In this document: positions 28,794-38,723 of the stretch, one piece after another
Layout: each line of letters opens with the position of its first letter
Position numbering within the stretch: the stretch's first letter is position 1
Program-made: the position numbers and the translations under genes
Notes under the pieces: model-generated
What the model saw: the letters and a program-made list of their open reading frames with translations, nothing else
Told to the model about the DNA's origin: nothing
The model's database searches: none
NCBI RefSeq assembly: GCF_003860465.1
Contig: NZ_CP034183.1
Location: 822,501-886,500, forward strand
Source of the DNA: Deinococcus psychrotolerans
GTDB lineage: Bacteria > Deinococcota > Deinococci > Deinococcales > Deinococcaceae
Direction of reading: 5' to 3'
DNA length: 64,000 nt

Positions 28794-28868
28794 GGGGGCA
28801 TAGCTCAGCGGGAGAGCGCCTGCTTTGCAAGCAGGATGTCCACGGTTCAAATCCGTGTGCCTCCACCA
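28794..28868 (+). tRNA. tRNA-Ala(TGC)
   Basis: The 75-nt cloverleaf has acceptor GGGGGCA with TGCCTCC, anticodon loop TTTGCAA (anticodon TGC, codons GCN), T-loop GGTTCAAATCC and encoded CCA. Confidence 0.96.
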
Positions 28869-28876
28869 GTCGAAAG

Positions 28877-28900
28877 GGCCGTCTAGTACGGCCTTTTTTT
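28877..28900 (+). terminator. Intrinsic terminator of tRNA-Ala
   Basis: GGCCGT (28877-28882) and ACGGCC (28888-28893) around CTAGT, followed by seven T. A textbook intrinsic terminator. Confidence 0.92.
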
Positions 28901-29040
28901 ATTTTTATCGTTTGGATGCTCGATTCCACCCAGAACCCAGCCTTCCCGCCCTCGTTCAAGGAATAACAACCTTTGCCGCATTTGGTGAGAGATAAGCGGT
29001 CTGTAAGAACATCGTTATCTGGGTCTAACTATCTTCGGGC

Positions 29041-30231
29041 ATGACCTTAACTTCACGTCTGGCTCCGGCCGCGACCTTCTTCCTACTTCTTGCTCTCAGC
29101 ACTGCCCAGGCAGCCAGCTACAAGATCGCCACCATCAGCCCACTGAGCGGCAGTCTCACCGCCATCGGCAGCGAAGTCAAACGCGGCGCTGAACTCGCGT
29201 TCAAAAACCGCGCCGCCGAACTCAAGGCGGCAGGCATCGATGTCAGTCTGGTGTCGTTTGACGACGAAGCCTCGGCCACCAAAGGTGAACAGATCGCCCA
29301 GAGCGTCTTAGCGGACAAAGCCATTATCGGTGTGGTCGGAGCGCTCAATTCCAGTGTGTCCAATGTGCTGGGGCAAAGCTTTGCCGCAGACAAACTGGCA
29401 GTCGTGACTCCATCGAGTACCAACGACGCCCTGACCAGCCACCGCTGGAGCAACTTCAGCCGCGTGGTGGCTCCTGACCGGGCGCAGAGCGTGGCCGCCG
29501 CCGCCTACATCGCCGATACGTTGGGAGCCAAGTCCGTGTTTGTCATCTCCGACAACACCGCCTACGGGAACGGGCTGACCAAAAGCCTGATTGGCAATCT
29601 CAAGACCCGCAACGTCGCGGTGGCCGCGTATGCAGGGGCTTCAACTCCGGCTCAGATTGCGAGCGTGATCAAGCAGGTCAAAGCCAGCAACGCCACCATC
29701 GTTTATTTCGGCGGCACCGACGACACCGGCGGGCAGCTCATTCAGGGCCTGCGCAATGCAGGCGTGCAGGCCGACTTTATGGGCGGCGACGGCCTAGATT
29801 CACCCAGCTTTTTGCAGCGGGCAGGCAAAGCAGCGGTCGGCGTGATTTACACCACCGTCTTTGGCCCCGTCAACACCTTTTCCAACTCCGTGGATTTTAC
29901 TGCGCAGTACCGGGCCGATTATAAAGCCCTACCCAGTGGCGTGGCGGTCTACGCTTATGACGCCACCAACGCGCTGCTCTCCGCCCTCGAAAGCAAAGCC
30001 AAGTCGGGAGCAACAGTCACCCGGCCTCAAATGAGTGCGGCCCTGCGGAAAGTGGAGTTGCCCGCCTGCTTTTCAGGCGACAAGAAGGATTGCATCACCA
30101 TCACGGGAGCTTTGTCCTTTGACGCGCAGGGCGAGCGATCGACCTCGCGCTTGCTGATCATGAAGTACGACGAGATGTATCAGGCCAAGATGGCAAAGAT
30201 TCAAACCGTCAGTGCCGAAAGCTTGAAATAA
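29041..30231 (+). CDS. Branched-chain amino acid-type ABC substrate-binding protein (LivJ-like)
   Basis: The 396-residue protein has a signal peptide ([14 protein letters not shown]) and the periplasmic-binding type I fold: [53 protein letters not shown], and [14 protein letters not shown]. Family members bind leucine/isoleucine/valine, amides or other small solutes. No permease or ATPase gene is adjacent, so it either serves a transporter elsewhere or acts as a receptor. A cysteine pair near the C-terminus (CFSGDKKDC) may form a disulfide, as in LivJ proteins. TATCTT at 29030-29035 lies 5 nt before the ATG. Confidence 0.9.
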   Translation: MTLTSRLAPAATFFLLLALSTAQAASYKIATISPLSGSLTAIGSEVKRGAELAFKNRAAELKAAGIDVSLVSFDDEASATKGEQIAQSVLADKAIIGVVGALNSSVSNVLGQSFAADKLAVVTPSSTNDALTSHRWSNFSRVVAPDRAQSVAAAAYIADTLGAKSVFVISDNTAYGNGLTKSLIGNLKTRNVAVAAYAGASTPAQIASVIKQVKASNATIVYFGGTDDTGGQLIQGLRNAGVQADFMGGDGLDSPSFLQRAGKAAVGVIYTTVFGPVNTFSNSVDFTAQYRADYKALPSGVAVYAYDATNALLSALESKAKSGATVTRPQMSAALRKVELPACFSGDKKDCITITGALSFDAQGERSTSRLLIMKYDEMYQAKMAKIQTVSAESLK

Positions 30232-30291
30232 CAGCCGGGTCAACAGCGGTTCTCTCCTGATTTGCCGCGACGGGCCTGCTACTCTTACGCC

Positions 30292-30603
30292 ATGTCCAGA
30301 AATGTGCTGATCCGTTTTGTTCCGCCCGCTCCCATCAAGGTCAAAACCAGCAAAACGGAGTCCCGAACCCGCGAGTGGGAAGGCGAGAAGCTGGCCGCGT
30401 TTTTGCAAGAAGGTCTGGAGATCTGGGCAGGCGACAAGTATCCGGACTTCGAGATGAAAGTGGCCGTCTCGCGCCAAGCCGAAATCCGCTTTGTGAACTG
30501 GAAGCCGGACAAGACAGAAGCCGGGGAACTGCGGGCCGAGATCGGCGAGCAAATCAGCTTGGTGCTGGAAGGGATCGAGCCGGAAGATTACCTGAGCGAC
30601 TAA
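30292..30603 (+). CDS. Small conserved-looking protein of unknown function
   Basis: The 103-residue protein is soluble, charged and well ordered in appearance (MSRNVLIRFVPPAPIKVK..., EWEGEKLAAFLQEGLEIW, AEIRFVNWKPDKTEAGEL). I do not recognise a family. The ATG at 30292 has TACTCT (30280-30285) 6 nt upstream, the leaderless pattern; the frame upstream of this is discarded. A terminator hairpin follows. Confidence 0.7.
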   Translation: MSRNVLIRFVPPAPIKVKTSKTESRTREWEGEKLAAFLQEGLEIWAGDKYPDFEMKVAVSRQAEIRFVNWKPDKTEAGELRAEIGEQISLVLEGIEPEDYLSD

Positions 30604-30617
30604 AACCACTGAACAAA

Positions 30618-30659
30618 AAAGCCATCTGCATGGCCGCCGAAGCGGATGCAGGTGGCTTT
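30618..30659 (+). terminator. Terminator hairpin
   Basis: AAAGCCATCTGCAT (30618-30631) pairs with ATGCAGGTGGCTTT (30646-30659) over 14 positions with one G-T pair, ending in CTTTGAATTT. It closes the gene at 30292. The next 100 nt hold nothing I recognise. Confidence 0.75.
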
Positions 30660-30760
30660 GAATTTGGTTTGGGGCTCTGTTGCGGCTCTATCCACACATG
30701 CATAGCTCAGCATGGTCACACGCCCCAGAAGGCGAGGAACGTCACCGCTCACCTGACCGG

Positions 30761-31012
30761 CTAGGTTGAGGAACGGTCGGTGCGGCGCGGCCCATCATCA
30801 TCAAATTCGCTACGGTGCCGCCGGTAAGAAGAGTGGACAATGCCCGCGATCAGCCCCAGCAGGGTCAGCACCTCGAGGCCAGCGCTCCACCTCCACGGCA
30901 CCTGAAGCAGCACCAACAGCAGACCCAGAGCGAGGGTGGGCAAAACGATCATCCACAGACGCCTGCGCAAACTCTTTGAGAAACAAGCCAACATATACTC
31001 GCGCCGTGTCAT
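30761..31012 (-). CDS. Small two-segment membrane protein
   Basis: The 83-residue product has a basic N-terminus (KSLRRRLW), two hydrophobic segments (MIVLPTLALGLLLVLLQV and VLTLLGLIAGIVHS) and a charged tail. No family is recognised. TAGACT (31020-31025) lies 7 nt before the ATG at 31012, so transcription is probably leaderless, which supports it being a real gene. Confidence 0.6.
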   Translation of the reverse strand: MTRREYMLACFSKSLRRRLWMIVLPTLALGLLLVLLQVPWRWSAGLEVLTLLGLIAGIVHSSYRRHRSEFDDDGPRRTDRSST

Positions 31013-31291
31013 ACCAATGAGTCTAATCCCGTGCCGTTAATAAAGCGTCATGCCAAAGTCAGGTGTTGTTCGTAACGCCAAGCTCTACAAACGTATTCCT
31101 GCGATATCCACAGAGCTGTGGTGACAAATGCTTTAAAGCCAAGCCCTGCTGTTTTTGAAATGAGGCGGACATTCTCCAATTCTACCAAGCTGATATGCCG
31201 CTTAACTTGGCGCTGACTTCACGGTAGCTCTGGGCTGCGAAACCCCTTCAGCCAACACCCCGCCCTCTATCCGGCCCGCTAGACTGCCGAC

Positions 31292-31989
<698 letters not shown>

Positions 31990-31993
<4 letters not shown>

Positions 31994-32379
31994 AGACGCC
32001 TGCAACCGCTCGTTCAGGGCAGCCCCCACCGCTGGCCGCTTGGCTGCTGGGCCTGGGCATCCTGATGGGTTTTACGGCGCTGGGCGAAGGCGCAGGAAAG
32101 TTGCTGCACTTGCCGGTGCCCGGATCGGTGCTGGGCTTAGTGCTGCTGTGGCTGGCCCTCAGCGTAGGAGCGGTGCGCCTGAGCTGGCTGGAAGCGGCGG
32201 CCGACGATTTGCTGGGCATACTGGGCCTGCTGTTCGTTCCGGCGACGGTGGGCTTCGTGAATTATCTCAGCGCGGGCGCGGCGTGGGGTTGGTGGCTGCT
32301 GGTGATGCTGACGGGCCTACTGTGCGGCGCGGGCGTCACCGGTCTGCTGACTTCACGCTGGCTGGGAGAAGACCAATGA
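31990..32379 (+). CDS. lrgA: CidA/LrgA-family holin-like protein
   Basis: The 129-residue membrane protein has four hydrophobic segments and the LrgA/CidA core LHLPVPGSVLGLVLLWLAL, followed by LGILGLLFVPATVGFVNY. In Staphylococcus the family influences murein hydrolase activity and cell lysis, and in other bacteria metabolite export. The proposed start is a TTG at 31990, overlapping the mtnN stop. Its TGA overlaps an ATG (ATGA at 32376-32379) of a 26-codon frame leading into lrgB. Confidence 0.85.
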
Positions 32380-32456
32380 AACGGGCGGCTGTGACCCTGT
32401 TGATTTTGACCCTGCTGACGAAGCTGAGGAGGGCCAAATGCTCTGGCTGGCGCTGA
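32376..32456 (+). CDS. 26-residue micro-ORF bridging lrgA and lrgB
   Basis: ATG at 32376 overlaps the lrgA stop (ATGA). The frame encodes a basic-hydrophobic peptide (MKRAAVTLLILTLLTKLRR then AKCSGWR) and stops at 32456, 19 nt inside lrgB. It contains the lrgB RBS GAGGAGG. It may serve only to carry ribosomes to lrgB, or make a tiny membrane peptide. No homologue known to me. Confidence 0.35.
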   Translation: MKRAAVTLLILTLLTKLRRAKCSGWR

Positions 32457-33094
32457 CCTTGCTGACTTTTGTGCTGGGCTTGTGGGCGCAGCGCCGCACC
32501 CATCACCCTCTGGTCAATCCCACCTTGATCGCCACGCTGCTGGTGGCCGCCGCACTGCTGCTGACCCGCATTCCTTACGCCGAATACAAAGCGCAGGTGC
32601 AGCCGATTTCACTGCTGCTGTCTCCGGCAGTGGTGGCGCTGGCCGTGCCGCTGTACCGCCAACGCGCCCTCTTGGCACGCCGGGGCTTACCGCTGATCGT
32701 CGGCAGCCTGAGCGGAACGCTGGTCGCCGTTGCTATCGACCTCTTTTTACCGCGCTGGCTGCACCTCGCTCCCGAGGCCCAACAAGCCCTGCTGACCGCC
32801 CCCGCGACCAGTGCGGTGGCGGTGGTGCTGGCCAACTACACCCACGCGCCGCCCGAACTGGCCGCGACGTTGGCGGTACTCTCGGGCCTGATCGGCGCGG
32901 TGGTGTTGCCGCCGTTTTTGACCTTCATTGGGGTGCGCCGCCCATTGGCACGTGGACTGGCACTGGGCAGCGTGGCGCACGGCATCGGCACCGCCCGCGC
33001 CCGCGAGGAAGGCGAGCAGACCGGCGTGGCCAGCAGCGTCGGGATGGGCCTGGCCGTGCTGCTGGTCACCTTGATCGTGGCGCTGATCGGCTGA
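32438..33094 (+). CDS. lrgB: LrgB/CidB-family membrane protein
   Basis: The 218-residue partner of the CidA/LrgA-like protein has the family's hydrophobic architecture and motifs: VNPTLIATLLVAA, LSPAVVALAVPLYRQR, the TAPATSAVAVVLA stretch and GSVAHGIGTARA. The pair is usually an operon, as here. RBS GAGGAGG lies 6 nt before the ATG. Confidence 0.9.
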   Translation: MLWLALTLLTFVLGLWAQRRTHHPLVNPTLIATLLVAAALLLTRIPYAEYKAQVQPISLLLSPAVVALAVPLYRQRALLARRGLPLIVGSLSGTLVAVAIDLFLPRWLHLAPEAQQALLTAPATSAVAVVLANYTHAPPELAATLAVLSGLIGAVVLPPFLTFIGVRRPLARGLALGSVAHGIGTARAREEGEQTGVASSVGMGLAVLLVTLIVALIG

Positions 33095-33184
33095 GCACCT
33101 GACCGGCGGTGAGCATAGGCGCTGTGCGGGCGTCTCTCAGCGAGTTCCTTTTGACCCCCGCCCCACACGGTAGACTGAAACGAT

Positions 33185-34591
33185 ATGGATACTTACGACG
33201 TTTTGGTGATCGGCGGCGGCCCCGGCGGCTACGTGGCAGCTATTCGCGCCGCACAACTCGGTTTCAGTGTGGCCTGCGTGGACGCCTTTACCCGCGACGG
33301 CAAACCCTCGCTGGGCGGCACTTGCCTCAACATCGGCTGCATTCCCAGCAAAGCGCTGCTCGACAGCTCGGAAAAATTCGAGATGATCTCGCACGACGTT
33401 CAAGAGCACGGCATCACGGTCGAAGGCGCGAAAATAGACGTGGCCAAGATGCTGGGCCGCAAAAACAGTGTGGTCGACAAACTGACCGGCGGCGTGGCGT
33501 ATTTGTTCAAGAAAAACAAAATCAAGAGCTATCACGGGTACGGCAAACTGCTGCGTCAAGACGAGGGCGGTTGGATTGTTGACGCAGCAGGCACCGAAGT
33601 CAAAGCCAAAAATGTGATCGTGGCGACGGGAAGCAACCCCCGCGCCCTGCCGCTCGCGCCGTTTGGCGGCAACATCGTGGAAAACAGCGGAGCGCTGGAG
33701 TTTGGTGAAGTTCCCAAGCGCCTCGGCGTGATCGGGGCGGGCGTCATCGGCGTGGAGTTGGGCAGCGTCTGGAGACGGCTCGGCGCTCAGGTCACAGTGC
33801 TAGAGGCCTTGCCCGGATTCTTACTGCCCGCCGACGCCGCCGTGAGCAGAGAAGCGCTCAAGCAGTTCCAGAAGCAGGGCCTGGATTTCCATTTCAGCGT
33901 CAACATCACCGAAGTCAGGGACAACGGCGGCTCGGTCAGCGTGACTTACACCGAAAAAGAGCAGAGTGTCACCGCCGAATTCGACAAATTGATCGTCAGC
34001 ATCGGGCGGGTGCCGAACACCGAGGGGCTGGGCGCGGCGCAGGTGGGCCTGGAGCTCGATGAGCGCGGCTTCGTCAAAATTGACGAGCATTACCACACCA
34101 ACTTGCCAAGCGTCTACGCCATCGGCGACGTGGTGGGCGGGGCGATGCTGGCCCACAAAGCCGAGGACGAGGGCGTGGCGGTGGCCGAGATCATCGCCGG
34201 GCAGGCCGGGCACGTCAACTATGACGTGATCCCCTGGGTAATTTACACCTCGCCGGAAATCGCTTGGGCGGGCCTCACCGAGCAGGCCGCCAAAGACAAG
34301 GGCATCGCAGTCAAAACCGGCCAATTTCCCTTCAGCGCCAACGGGCGGGCACTCGGTCACGGCGATCCTCGCGGCTTTGTCAAAGTGGTGGCCGACGCCA
34401 GCACCGACAAGGTATTGGGCGTTCACATGGTCGGCCCCAACGTCTCCGAGCTGATTGCCGAAGCCGTTACCTTGATGGAGTTCGGCGGCAGCGCCGAGGA
34501 CTTGGGCCGCACCGTTCACGCCCACCCGACACTGAGCGAAGCGCTCAAGGAAGCGGCGATGGGCGTGGGCAAAATGGCGATTCACCTGTGA
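33185..34591 (+). CDS. lpdA: Dihydrolipoyl dehydrogenase
   Basis: The 468-residue flavoprotein reoxidises dihydrolipoamide in 2-oxoacid dehydrogenase or glycine-cleavage complexes. Visible: FAD-binding [16 protein letters not shown], the redox disulfide [13 protein letters not shown], the NAD-binding [17 protein letters not shown], the second FAD motif [10 protein letters not shown], and the C-terminal catalytic HAHPTLSEA. No E1/E2 genes are adjacent. TAGACT (33171-33176) lies 8 nt before the ATG. Confidence 0.97.
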   Translation: MDTYDVLVIGGGPGGYVAAIRAAQLGFSVACVDAFTRDGKPSLGGTCLNIGCIPSKALLDSSEKFEMISHDVQEHGITVEGAKIDVAKMLGRKNSVVDKLTGGVAYLFKKNKIKSYHGYGKLLRQDEGGWIVDAAGTEVKAKNVIVATGSNPRALPLAPFGGNIVENSGALEFGEVPKRLGVIGAGVIGVELGSVWRRLGAQVTVLEALPGFLLPADAAVSREALKQFQKQGLDFHFSVNITEVRDNGGSVSVTYTEKEQSVTAEFDKLIVSIGRVPNTEGLGAAQVGLELDERGFVKIDEHYHTNLPSVYAIGDVVGGAMLAHKAEDEGVAVAEIIAGQAGHVNYDVIPWVIYTSPEIAWAGLTEQAAKDKGIAVKTGQFPFSANGRALGHGDPRGFVKVVADASTDKVLGVHMVGPNVSELIAEAVTLMEFGGSAEDLGRTVHAHPTLSEALKEAAMGVGKMAIHL

Positions 34592-34675
34592 GCTGAGAGG
34601 CAAAGAGACTTGCTCCGCACACTTCCTGTCAAGGGGGTGGGCAAGCTCCCTCTGAACCCGTAAACTCATTCCAAC

Positions 34676-34689
34676 GCGCCGCGAGGCGC
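34676..34689 (+). promoter_or_regulatory. GNRA-capped hairpin in the lysJ/argD 5' leader
   Basis: GCGCC (34676-34680), loop GCGA, GGCGC (34685-34689), ending 1 nt before the RBS GGGAGG. A TAAACT box at 34661-34666 would start the transcript near 34673. The hairpin could tune access to the RBS. Confidence 0.4.
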
Positions 34690-34702
34690 AGGGAGGCCCA
34701 CA

Positions 34703-36004
34703 ATGACTGCGACCGAAAGCAAATGGCTGGATACCGAAACACGCTATGACAGCGGCGTCTATAACAAGCACCAAGTGGTGATGGTTCGCGCTGAGGGCGC
34801 AACCGTTTGGGACGAGTCGGGGCGCAGCTACATCGACTGCGTGGCGGGCTACGGCGTCGCCAACATCGGCCACAGCCACCCCGACGTGGTGCGGGCCATT
34901 CAGGAGCAGGCCGGCAAGCTGATGGTGATGCCCCAGAGCATTCCCAACGACAAACGCGCCGAATTTTTGCAAGAACTCGTCAGCGTGCTGCCCAAGGGTC
35001 TAGACCGCATTTTCCTTTGCAACTCCGGCACCGAAGCGGTGGAAGCGGCCAAAAAGTTTGCCATCACCGCCACCGGGCGCACCCGCTTTGTGAGCATGAA
35101 GCGCGGCTTCGCGGGCCGCACGCTGGGCGCGCTGGCCTTTACCTGGGAACCCAAATACCGTGAGCCGTTCGGCGCGGCGGTGGACAACGAGCACGTTTCC
35201 TTTGTCACCTACGGCAACATCGACGAACTGCGGGCTGCCATCACCGAAGACGTGGCCGCCGTCATCATGGAACCCGTGCAGGGCGAAGGCGGGGTGAGGC
35301 CGAGCAACATAGAGTTCCTGCGGGCCGCCCGTGAACTGACCCGTGAGAAAGGAGCGCTGCTCATTCTCGACGAGATTCAGACCGGCTTTTGCCGCACCGG
35401 GAAAATGTTTGCCGTCGAGCACTTCTGCGCTCAGGAATGTCAGAACGCCGATGGTATTCGCTGCGGCTGCAAAGTGGACAGCCAGTGCCAAGTGGTGCCC
35501 GACGGGATGACGCTGGCCAAAGCGATGGCGGGCGGCGTACCGATTGGCGCGTTTGCCATGACCGGCGCAGTGGCCGACAAAATGCCTTCCGGCGGACACG
35601 GCACCACCTTCGGCGGCAACCCGCTGGCGATGGCCGCCGGAGTCGCCGCCATTCGCGCCATGAAAAACGAAGGCATGGTCGAGCAGGCCCGCGAGAAGGG
35701 CGAGTATTTCATGGACAAGCTGCGGGCCATTGACTCCAGCAAAATCCGTGAAGTGCGCGGCATGGGCCTGATGATTGGCATGGAACTCAAGGAAAAAAGC
35801 GGGCCTTACATCGCCGCGCTCGAGCATGATGAAGGCGTGCTGACCTTGGCCGCCACGCCGCTGGTGATCCGCTTTTTGCCGCCCGTGACGATCAGCAAAG
35901 AGCAGATCGATCAAGTGGTGGCCGCCGTCGAAAAAGTGCTGAAGAATGTCAATCCGCGTGAAGTTTCCAAGGCGGAAGTCAAGGAAACCAAGCAGAGCGA
36001 GTAA
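34703..36004 (+). CDS. lysJ: Class III aminotransferase, LysJ/ArgD type
   Basis: The 433-residue PLP enzyme is probably the LysW-gamma-aminoadipate semialdehyde / acetylornithine aminotransferase used for lysine and arginine synthesis in the Thermus-Deinococcus group. Motifs: [18 protein letters not shown]-binding ILDEIQTGF (D223) and the PLP lysine K273 in TLAKAMAGG. Unusually, residues 241-264 form an insert with five cysteines (242, 246, 254, 256, 262) just before the PLP lysine, which may bind metal. The RBS is GGGAGG. The LysW/LysX genes are not in the window, so ArgD versus LysJ cannot be settled. Confidence 0.88.
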   Translation: MTATESKWLDTETRYDSGVYNKHQVVMVRAEGATVWDESGRSYIDCVAGYGVANIGHSHPDVVRAIQEQAGKLMVMPQSIPNDKRAEFLQELVSVLPKGLDRIFLCNSGTEAVEAAKKFAITATGRTRFVSMKRGFAGRTLGALAFTWEPKYREPFGAAVDNEHVSFVTYGNIDELRAAITEDVAAVIMEPVQGEGGVRPSNIEFLRAARELTREKGALLILDEIQTGFCRTGKMFAVEHFCAQECQNADGIRCGCKVDSQCQVVPDGMTLAKAMAGGVPIGAFAMTGAVADKMPSGGHGTTFGGNPLAMAAGVAAIRAMKNEGMVEQAREKGEYFMDKLRAIDSSKIREVRGMGLMIGMELKEKSGPYIAALEHDEGVLTLAATPLVIRFLPPVTISKEQIDQVVAAVEKVLKNVNPREVSKAEVKETKQSE

Positions 36005-36031
36005 GAGCGGCGCTCCATCCGTTTTTTGAGC

Positions 36032-36069
36032 TTGCCCCCAGTCCCGCCTTCACGCGGCGCTGGGGGCAA
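36032..36069. terminator. Hairpin after lysJ
   Basis: TTGCCCCCAG (36032-36041) pairs perfectly with CTGGGGGCAA (36060-36069), loop 18 nt, followed by CTTTATTTGG. Confidence 0.7.
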
Positions 36070-36093
36070 CTTTATTTGGCTTATGCTTTGGGA

Positions 36094-37203
36094 ATGCTCA
36101 TCATCGAACGCGCCGAGATTTATCTGCTGAGGTTACCGCTCAAATTCCGCTTCGAAACCAGTTTCGGGGTGCAAACCGAAAAGCAGGTGCCCCTGCTGGT
36201 CTTGCACGGCGGCGGGCTGACCGGACTCTCTGAGGGCGTCAGCGAACCTTTGCCGATGTACCGCGAAGAAACCACCGTGGGCGCACTCAATTTTCTGACC
36301 CAGGGCGCTTTGCCCGCCGTGCTGGGCCGCTCCTTTGCCAACCCCGAAGCGGTGGGCGCGGCACTTTCAGCTTGGCGCGGCAACCGGATGGCCAAAGCCA
36401 TGCTGGAAATGGCCGCCTGGGACTTGTGGGCGCGGCAACTCGAAACTCCGCTGTGGCAACTGCTGGGCGGCAACAAGACGGCGGTGGAAGTCGGCGTGTC
36501 GCTGGGCATTCAGGCCGACGCGGCGGCCACCGTAGACAGCGTGGCCAAGCACAACGCGCAGGGCTACCGCCGCATCAAGCTCAAAATCAAGCCAGGCTGG
36601 GACGTGGAGCCGGTGCGGGCGGTGCGTGAGGCGTTCCCCGACTTGCACTTGACCGTGGACGCCAACAGCGCTTACACGCTGGCCGACAGCGCCCAGTTGC
36701 AAGCGCTCGACGAGTTTAAGCTCGACTACATCGAGCAGCCGCTGGCCTGGGACGATCTCCACGACCACGCCACCTTGCAGTCGCGCCTCAAGACGCCGAT
36801 TTGCCTCGACGAGAGCATCGCCAGCGCCGCCGATACTCGCAAAGCCCTCACGACTGATGCGGGACGGGTCATCAATCTGAAGGTGGGGCGGGTCGGTGGC
36901 CACAGCGAAGCGCGGCGGGTGCATGACGTGGCCCAGAGCTTCGGCGTGCCGGTCTGGTGCGGTGGGATGCTGGAAAGCGGGATTGGGCGGGCGCACAACA
37001 TTCACCTGTCCACGCTGCCCAACTTCACCAAACCCGGCGACACCGCCAGTGCCAGCCGTTACTACGCCGCCGACACCATTAATGAACCGCTGGAAGCCGA
37101 GAACGGTCTGATGCCAGTCCCGGCAGGCGCGGGCATCGGGGTGACTCTCAACCGCGACTTCGTGGAAGAGCGGGCCGATTACCACGAGGAGTTCGGTCTT
37201 TGA
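36094..37203 (+). CDS. menC: N-acylamino acid racemase / o-succinylbenzoate synthase family enzyme
   Basis: The 369-residue enolase-superfamily protein has the full catalytic set: KxK around 162-166 (KLKIK), metal ligands D189 (VDANSAY), E214 (YIEQPL), D239 (CLDESI) and K263 ([10 protein letters not shown]). The well-studied N-acylamino acid racemase of D. radiodurans belongs here. The same fold makes o-succinylbenzoate for menaquinone. Coupling to a GNAT gene favours N-succinylamino acid racemisation. TATGCT (36082-36087) lies 6 nt before the ATG. Confidence 0.92.
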   Translation: MLIIERAEIYLLRLPLKFRFETSFGVQTEKQVPLLVLHGGGLTGLSEGVSEPLPMYREETTVGALNFLTQGALPAVLGRSFANPEAVGAALSAWRGNRMAKAMLEMAAWDLWARQLETPLWQLLGGNKTAVEVGVSLGIQADAAATVDSVAKHNAQGYRRIKLKIKPGWDVEPVRAVREAFPDLHLTVDANSAYTLADSAQLQALDEFKLDYIEQPLAWDDLHDHATLQSRLKTPICLDESIASAADTRKALTTDAGRVINLKVGRVGGHSEARRVHDVAQSFGVPVWCGGMLESGIGRAHNIHLSTLPNFTKPGDTASASRYYAADTINEPLEAENGLMPVPAGAGIGVTLNRDFVEERADYHEEFGL

Positions 37204-37991
37204 AGGAGCCGATTACTCGGCCAGCTTTCACCATCCGCAACCTTCACACCGCGCGGGAGATGGTGGTGCTGGAAGACCTTCAGCGGGCAGCCTGGGGATA
37301 CTCCGAAACCGCCGTGCATCCCCGCAATATCTTCCGCATTCACGCCCATCTCGGCGGAGTGGTGGCAGCAGCTTTTCCGGTGGACGAGACGGGTGAGGAG
37401 TGCGGGCCGGCCTTCGGTTTCGTCTACGGCTTTCCGGCTTATCAGGGCGGGCGCATCTGGCACCACTCGCACCTGCTGGCGCTGCGACCCGACTGGCGCG
37501 GACACGGCGCGGCGGTAGCACTCAAGCACCACCAAGCCCGCCGTGTGCGCGAGATGGGCCTGACCAAAGTGACGTGGACGTTCGACCCGCTGGTGGCCCG
37601 CAACGCCCGCTTCAATTTGGGCAAGTTGGGCGCGAGGGCCGTCTCGTATCACCCCGAGTGGTACGTGGCCGAGGACCTGCCCGCCGACCGCTTGATGATG
37701 GAGTGGGATGTCAGCGCGGAGCATTCGGAGCGGCCCCCGCCGAAGCCGCAAGGCGTCCGGGTACTGGAAGCGCAGGGCCAGACGCCCGGTGCACCCGATC
37801 TCAGCGCCGACGCGCCCAAGTTGCTGGCCGAAGTGCCGCTGAACGCTTTTGAGCTTCCCTCTCCCCTGACGCTGGCGTGGCGGCTGGCGCTGCGAGACGT
37901 GCTGGGGCATTACCTCGCCTCGGGCTACGCCGTCACTGATCTGGCGCGGGAAGGCGAGCGGGCGTTTTATGTGCTGGAGCGGGTGGAGTAA
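37200..37991 (+). CDS. GNAT-family acetyltransferase-like protein coupled to the racemase
   Basis: The 263-residue protein opens with a GNAT-like acyl-CoA fold ([47 protein letters not shown] as the CoA-binding region with R/Q-x-x-G-x-G/A) and has an additional C-terminal part. The TTG start overlaps the racemase stop (TTGA). In Geobacillus a GNAT succinyltransferase, N-succinylamino acid racemase and desuccinylase convert D- to L-amino acids, and this pair matches two of those steps. The M20 peptidase at 50174 is a conceivable but distant desuccinylase. Confidence 0.8.
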   Translation: MKEPITRPAFTIRNLHTAREMVVLEDLQRAAWGYSETAVHPRNIFRIHAHLGGVVAAAFPVDETGEECGPAFGFVYGFPAYQGGRIWHHSHLLALRPDWRGHGAAVALKHHQARRVREMGLTKVTWTFDPLVARNARFNLGKLGARAVSYHPEWYVAEDLPADRLMMEWDVSAEHSERPPPKPQGVRVLEAQGQTPGAPDLSADAPKLLAEVPLNAFELPSPLTLAWRLALRDVLGHYLASGYAVTDLAREGERAFYVLERVE

Positions 37992-38001
37992 AAGAGGGCG
38001 C

Positions 38002-38676
38002 TCAATTCAACTTGGTTTGCTCTGCCTTGGGCTGTTCAGCTTTCACGGCGTCTTTGGTCAAATCCACCGGGGCAGCGTCCACCGTTTTGTCTGCTGGCTT
38101 GGCTTTGTGTGGGCCAGCCGCATTTTTGCTGCGTTCCTCGGCCCGGCGGCGCAGCTCGGAGGCCAGATCGGTAAAATCGCTGGCACTCGGCAAAATATTT
38201 TTGGTCGTCTTTTTGGCTTCCTGCACCACCTGAGTGCGCTGATCTTTGTCAAACGGCAGGCCAAGGCGCTTTTGCTCGAAATACTGCTCGGAGAGTCGCC
38301 CCAGCGCGTATGTCCAGCCGTAGACGGCGGGCGCGGTGATCAGGCCGCCCACAATCGGCAGGGCCAGCTTGGCGAGGCTGCGCATCACCTGACGGGCCAC
38401 CATCCCGTAGGCCACCGTGACGCCGAGTTCCTGAATAATCTCGCGGGCACGCTCGGCGGTGATCTCGAAGCCGTAGACCTTGCCCACGTGCAGCACCATC
38501 TTGATTTGCAGCGGGGTAATCAGCAGCAAATCGGCGAACGGCAACGGCTCGACGGCCACCGCGCCTGCCAGCAGCGCAGCGTTTCGAATCACGCCTTCGG
38601 CGTTTTCCTCACGGGACTTGTCCGCATCAATGTCAAAGTTGAAATTATCGAGTACTTGCTTGAGAAGCGGCAACAT
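38002..38676 (-). CDS. DUF697-family membrane-associated protein
   Basis: The 224-residue protein has a DUF697-type core: [38 protein letters not shown], then a second hydrophobic hairpin ([24 protein letters not shown]). The last 60 residues are charged, low-complexity and probably disordered ([19 protein letters not shown]...). Function unknown; in other bacteria the domain is fused to GTPases. TAGCAT (38683-38688) lies 6 nt before the ATG. Confidence 0.75.
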   Translation of the reverse strand: MLPLLKQVLDNFNFDIDADKSREENAEGVIRNAALLAGAVAVEPLPFADLLLITPLQIKMVLHVGKVYGFEITAERAREIIQELGVTVAYGMVARQVMRSLAKLALPIVGGLITAPAVYGWTYALGRLSEQYFEQKRLGLPFDKDQRTQVVQEAKKTTKNILPSASDFTDLASELRRRAEERSKNAAGPHKAKPADKTVDAAPVDLTKDAVKAEQPKAEQTKLN

Positions 38677-38723
38677 AAGCGCATGCTAGCGCCCATATCC
38701 TCAGAAAGAATGGGCGGCGGCCT

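Noticed and set aside
28777..28959. 60-codon minus-strand frame across tRNA-Ala (…HGFEPWTSCLQSRRSPAELCP…)
   Set aside because: It is the antisense of the tRNA-Ala gene and its terminator; this peptide pattern is a common false gene call over tRNA genes.
31050..31124. 24-codon frame upstream of mtnN
   Set aside because: No promoter spacing or RBS and no hydrophobic or conserved pattern.
33821..34972. 383-codon minus-strand frame over lpdA and lysJ
   Set aside because: It spans two well-supported genes on the other strand. His/Val/Gly-rich composition is typical of an antisense frame in GC-rich DNA.
35000..35914. 304-codon minus-strand frame over lysJ
   Set aside because: Fully antisense to a conserved aminotransferase, no promoter or RBS, composition typical of shadow frames.
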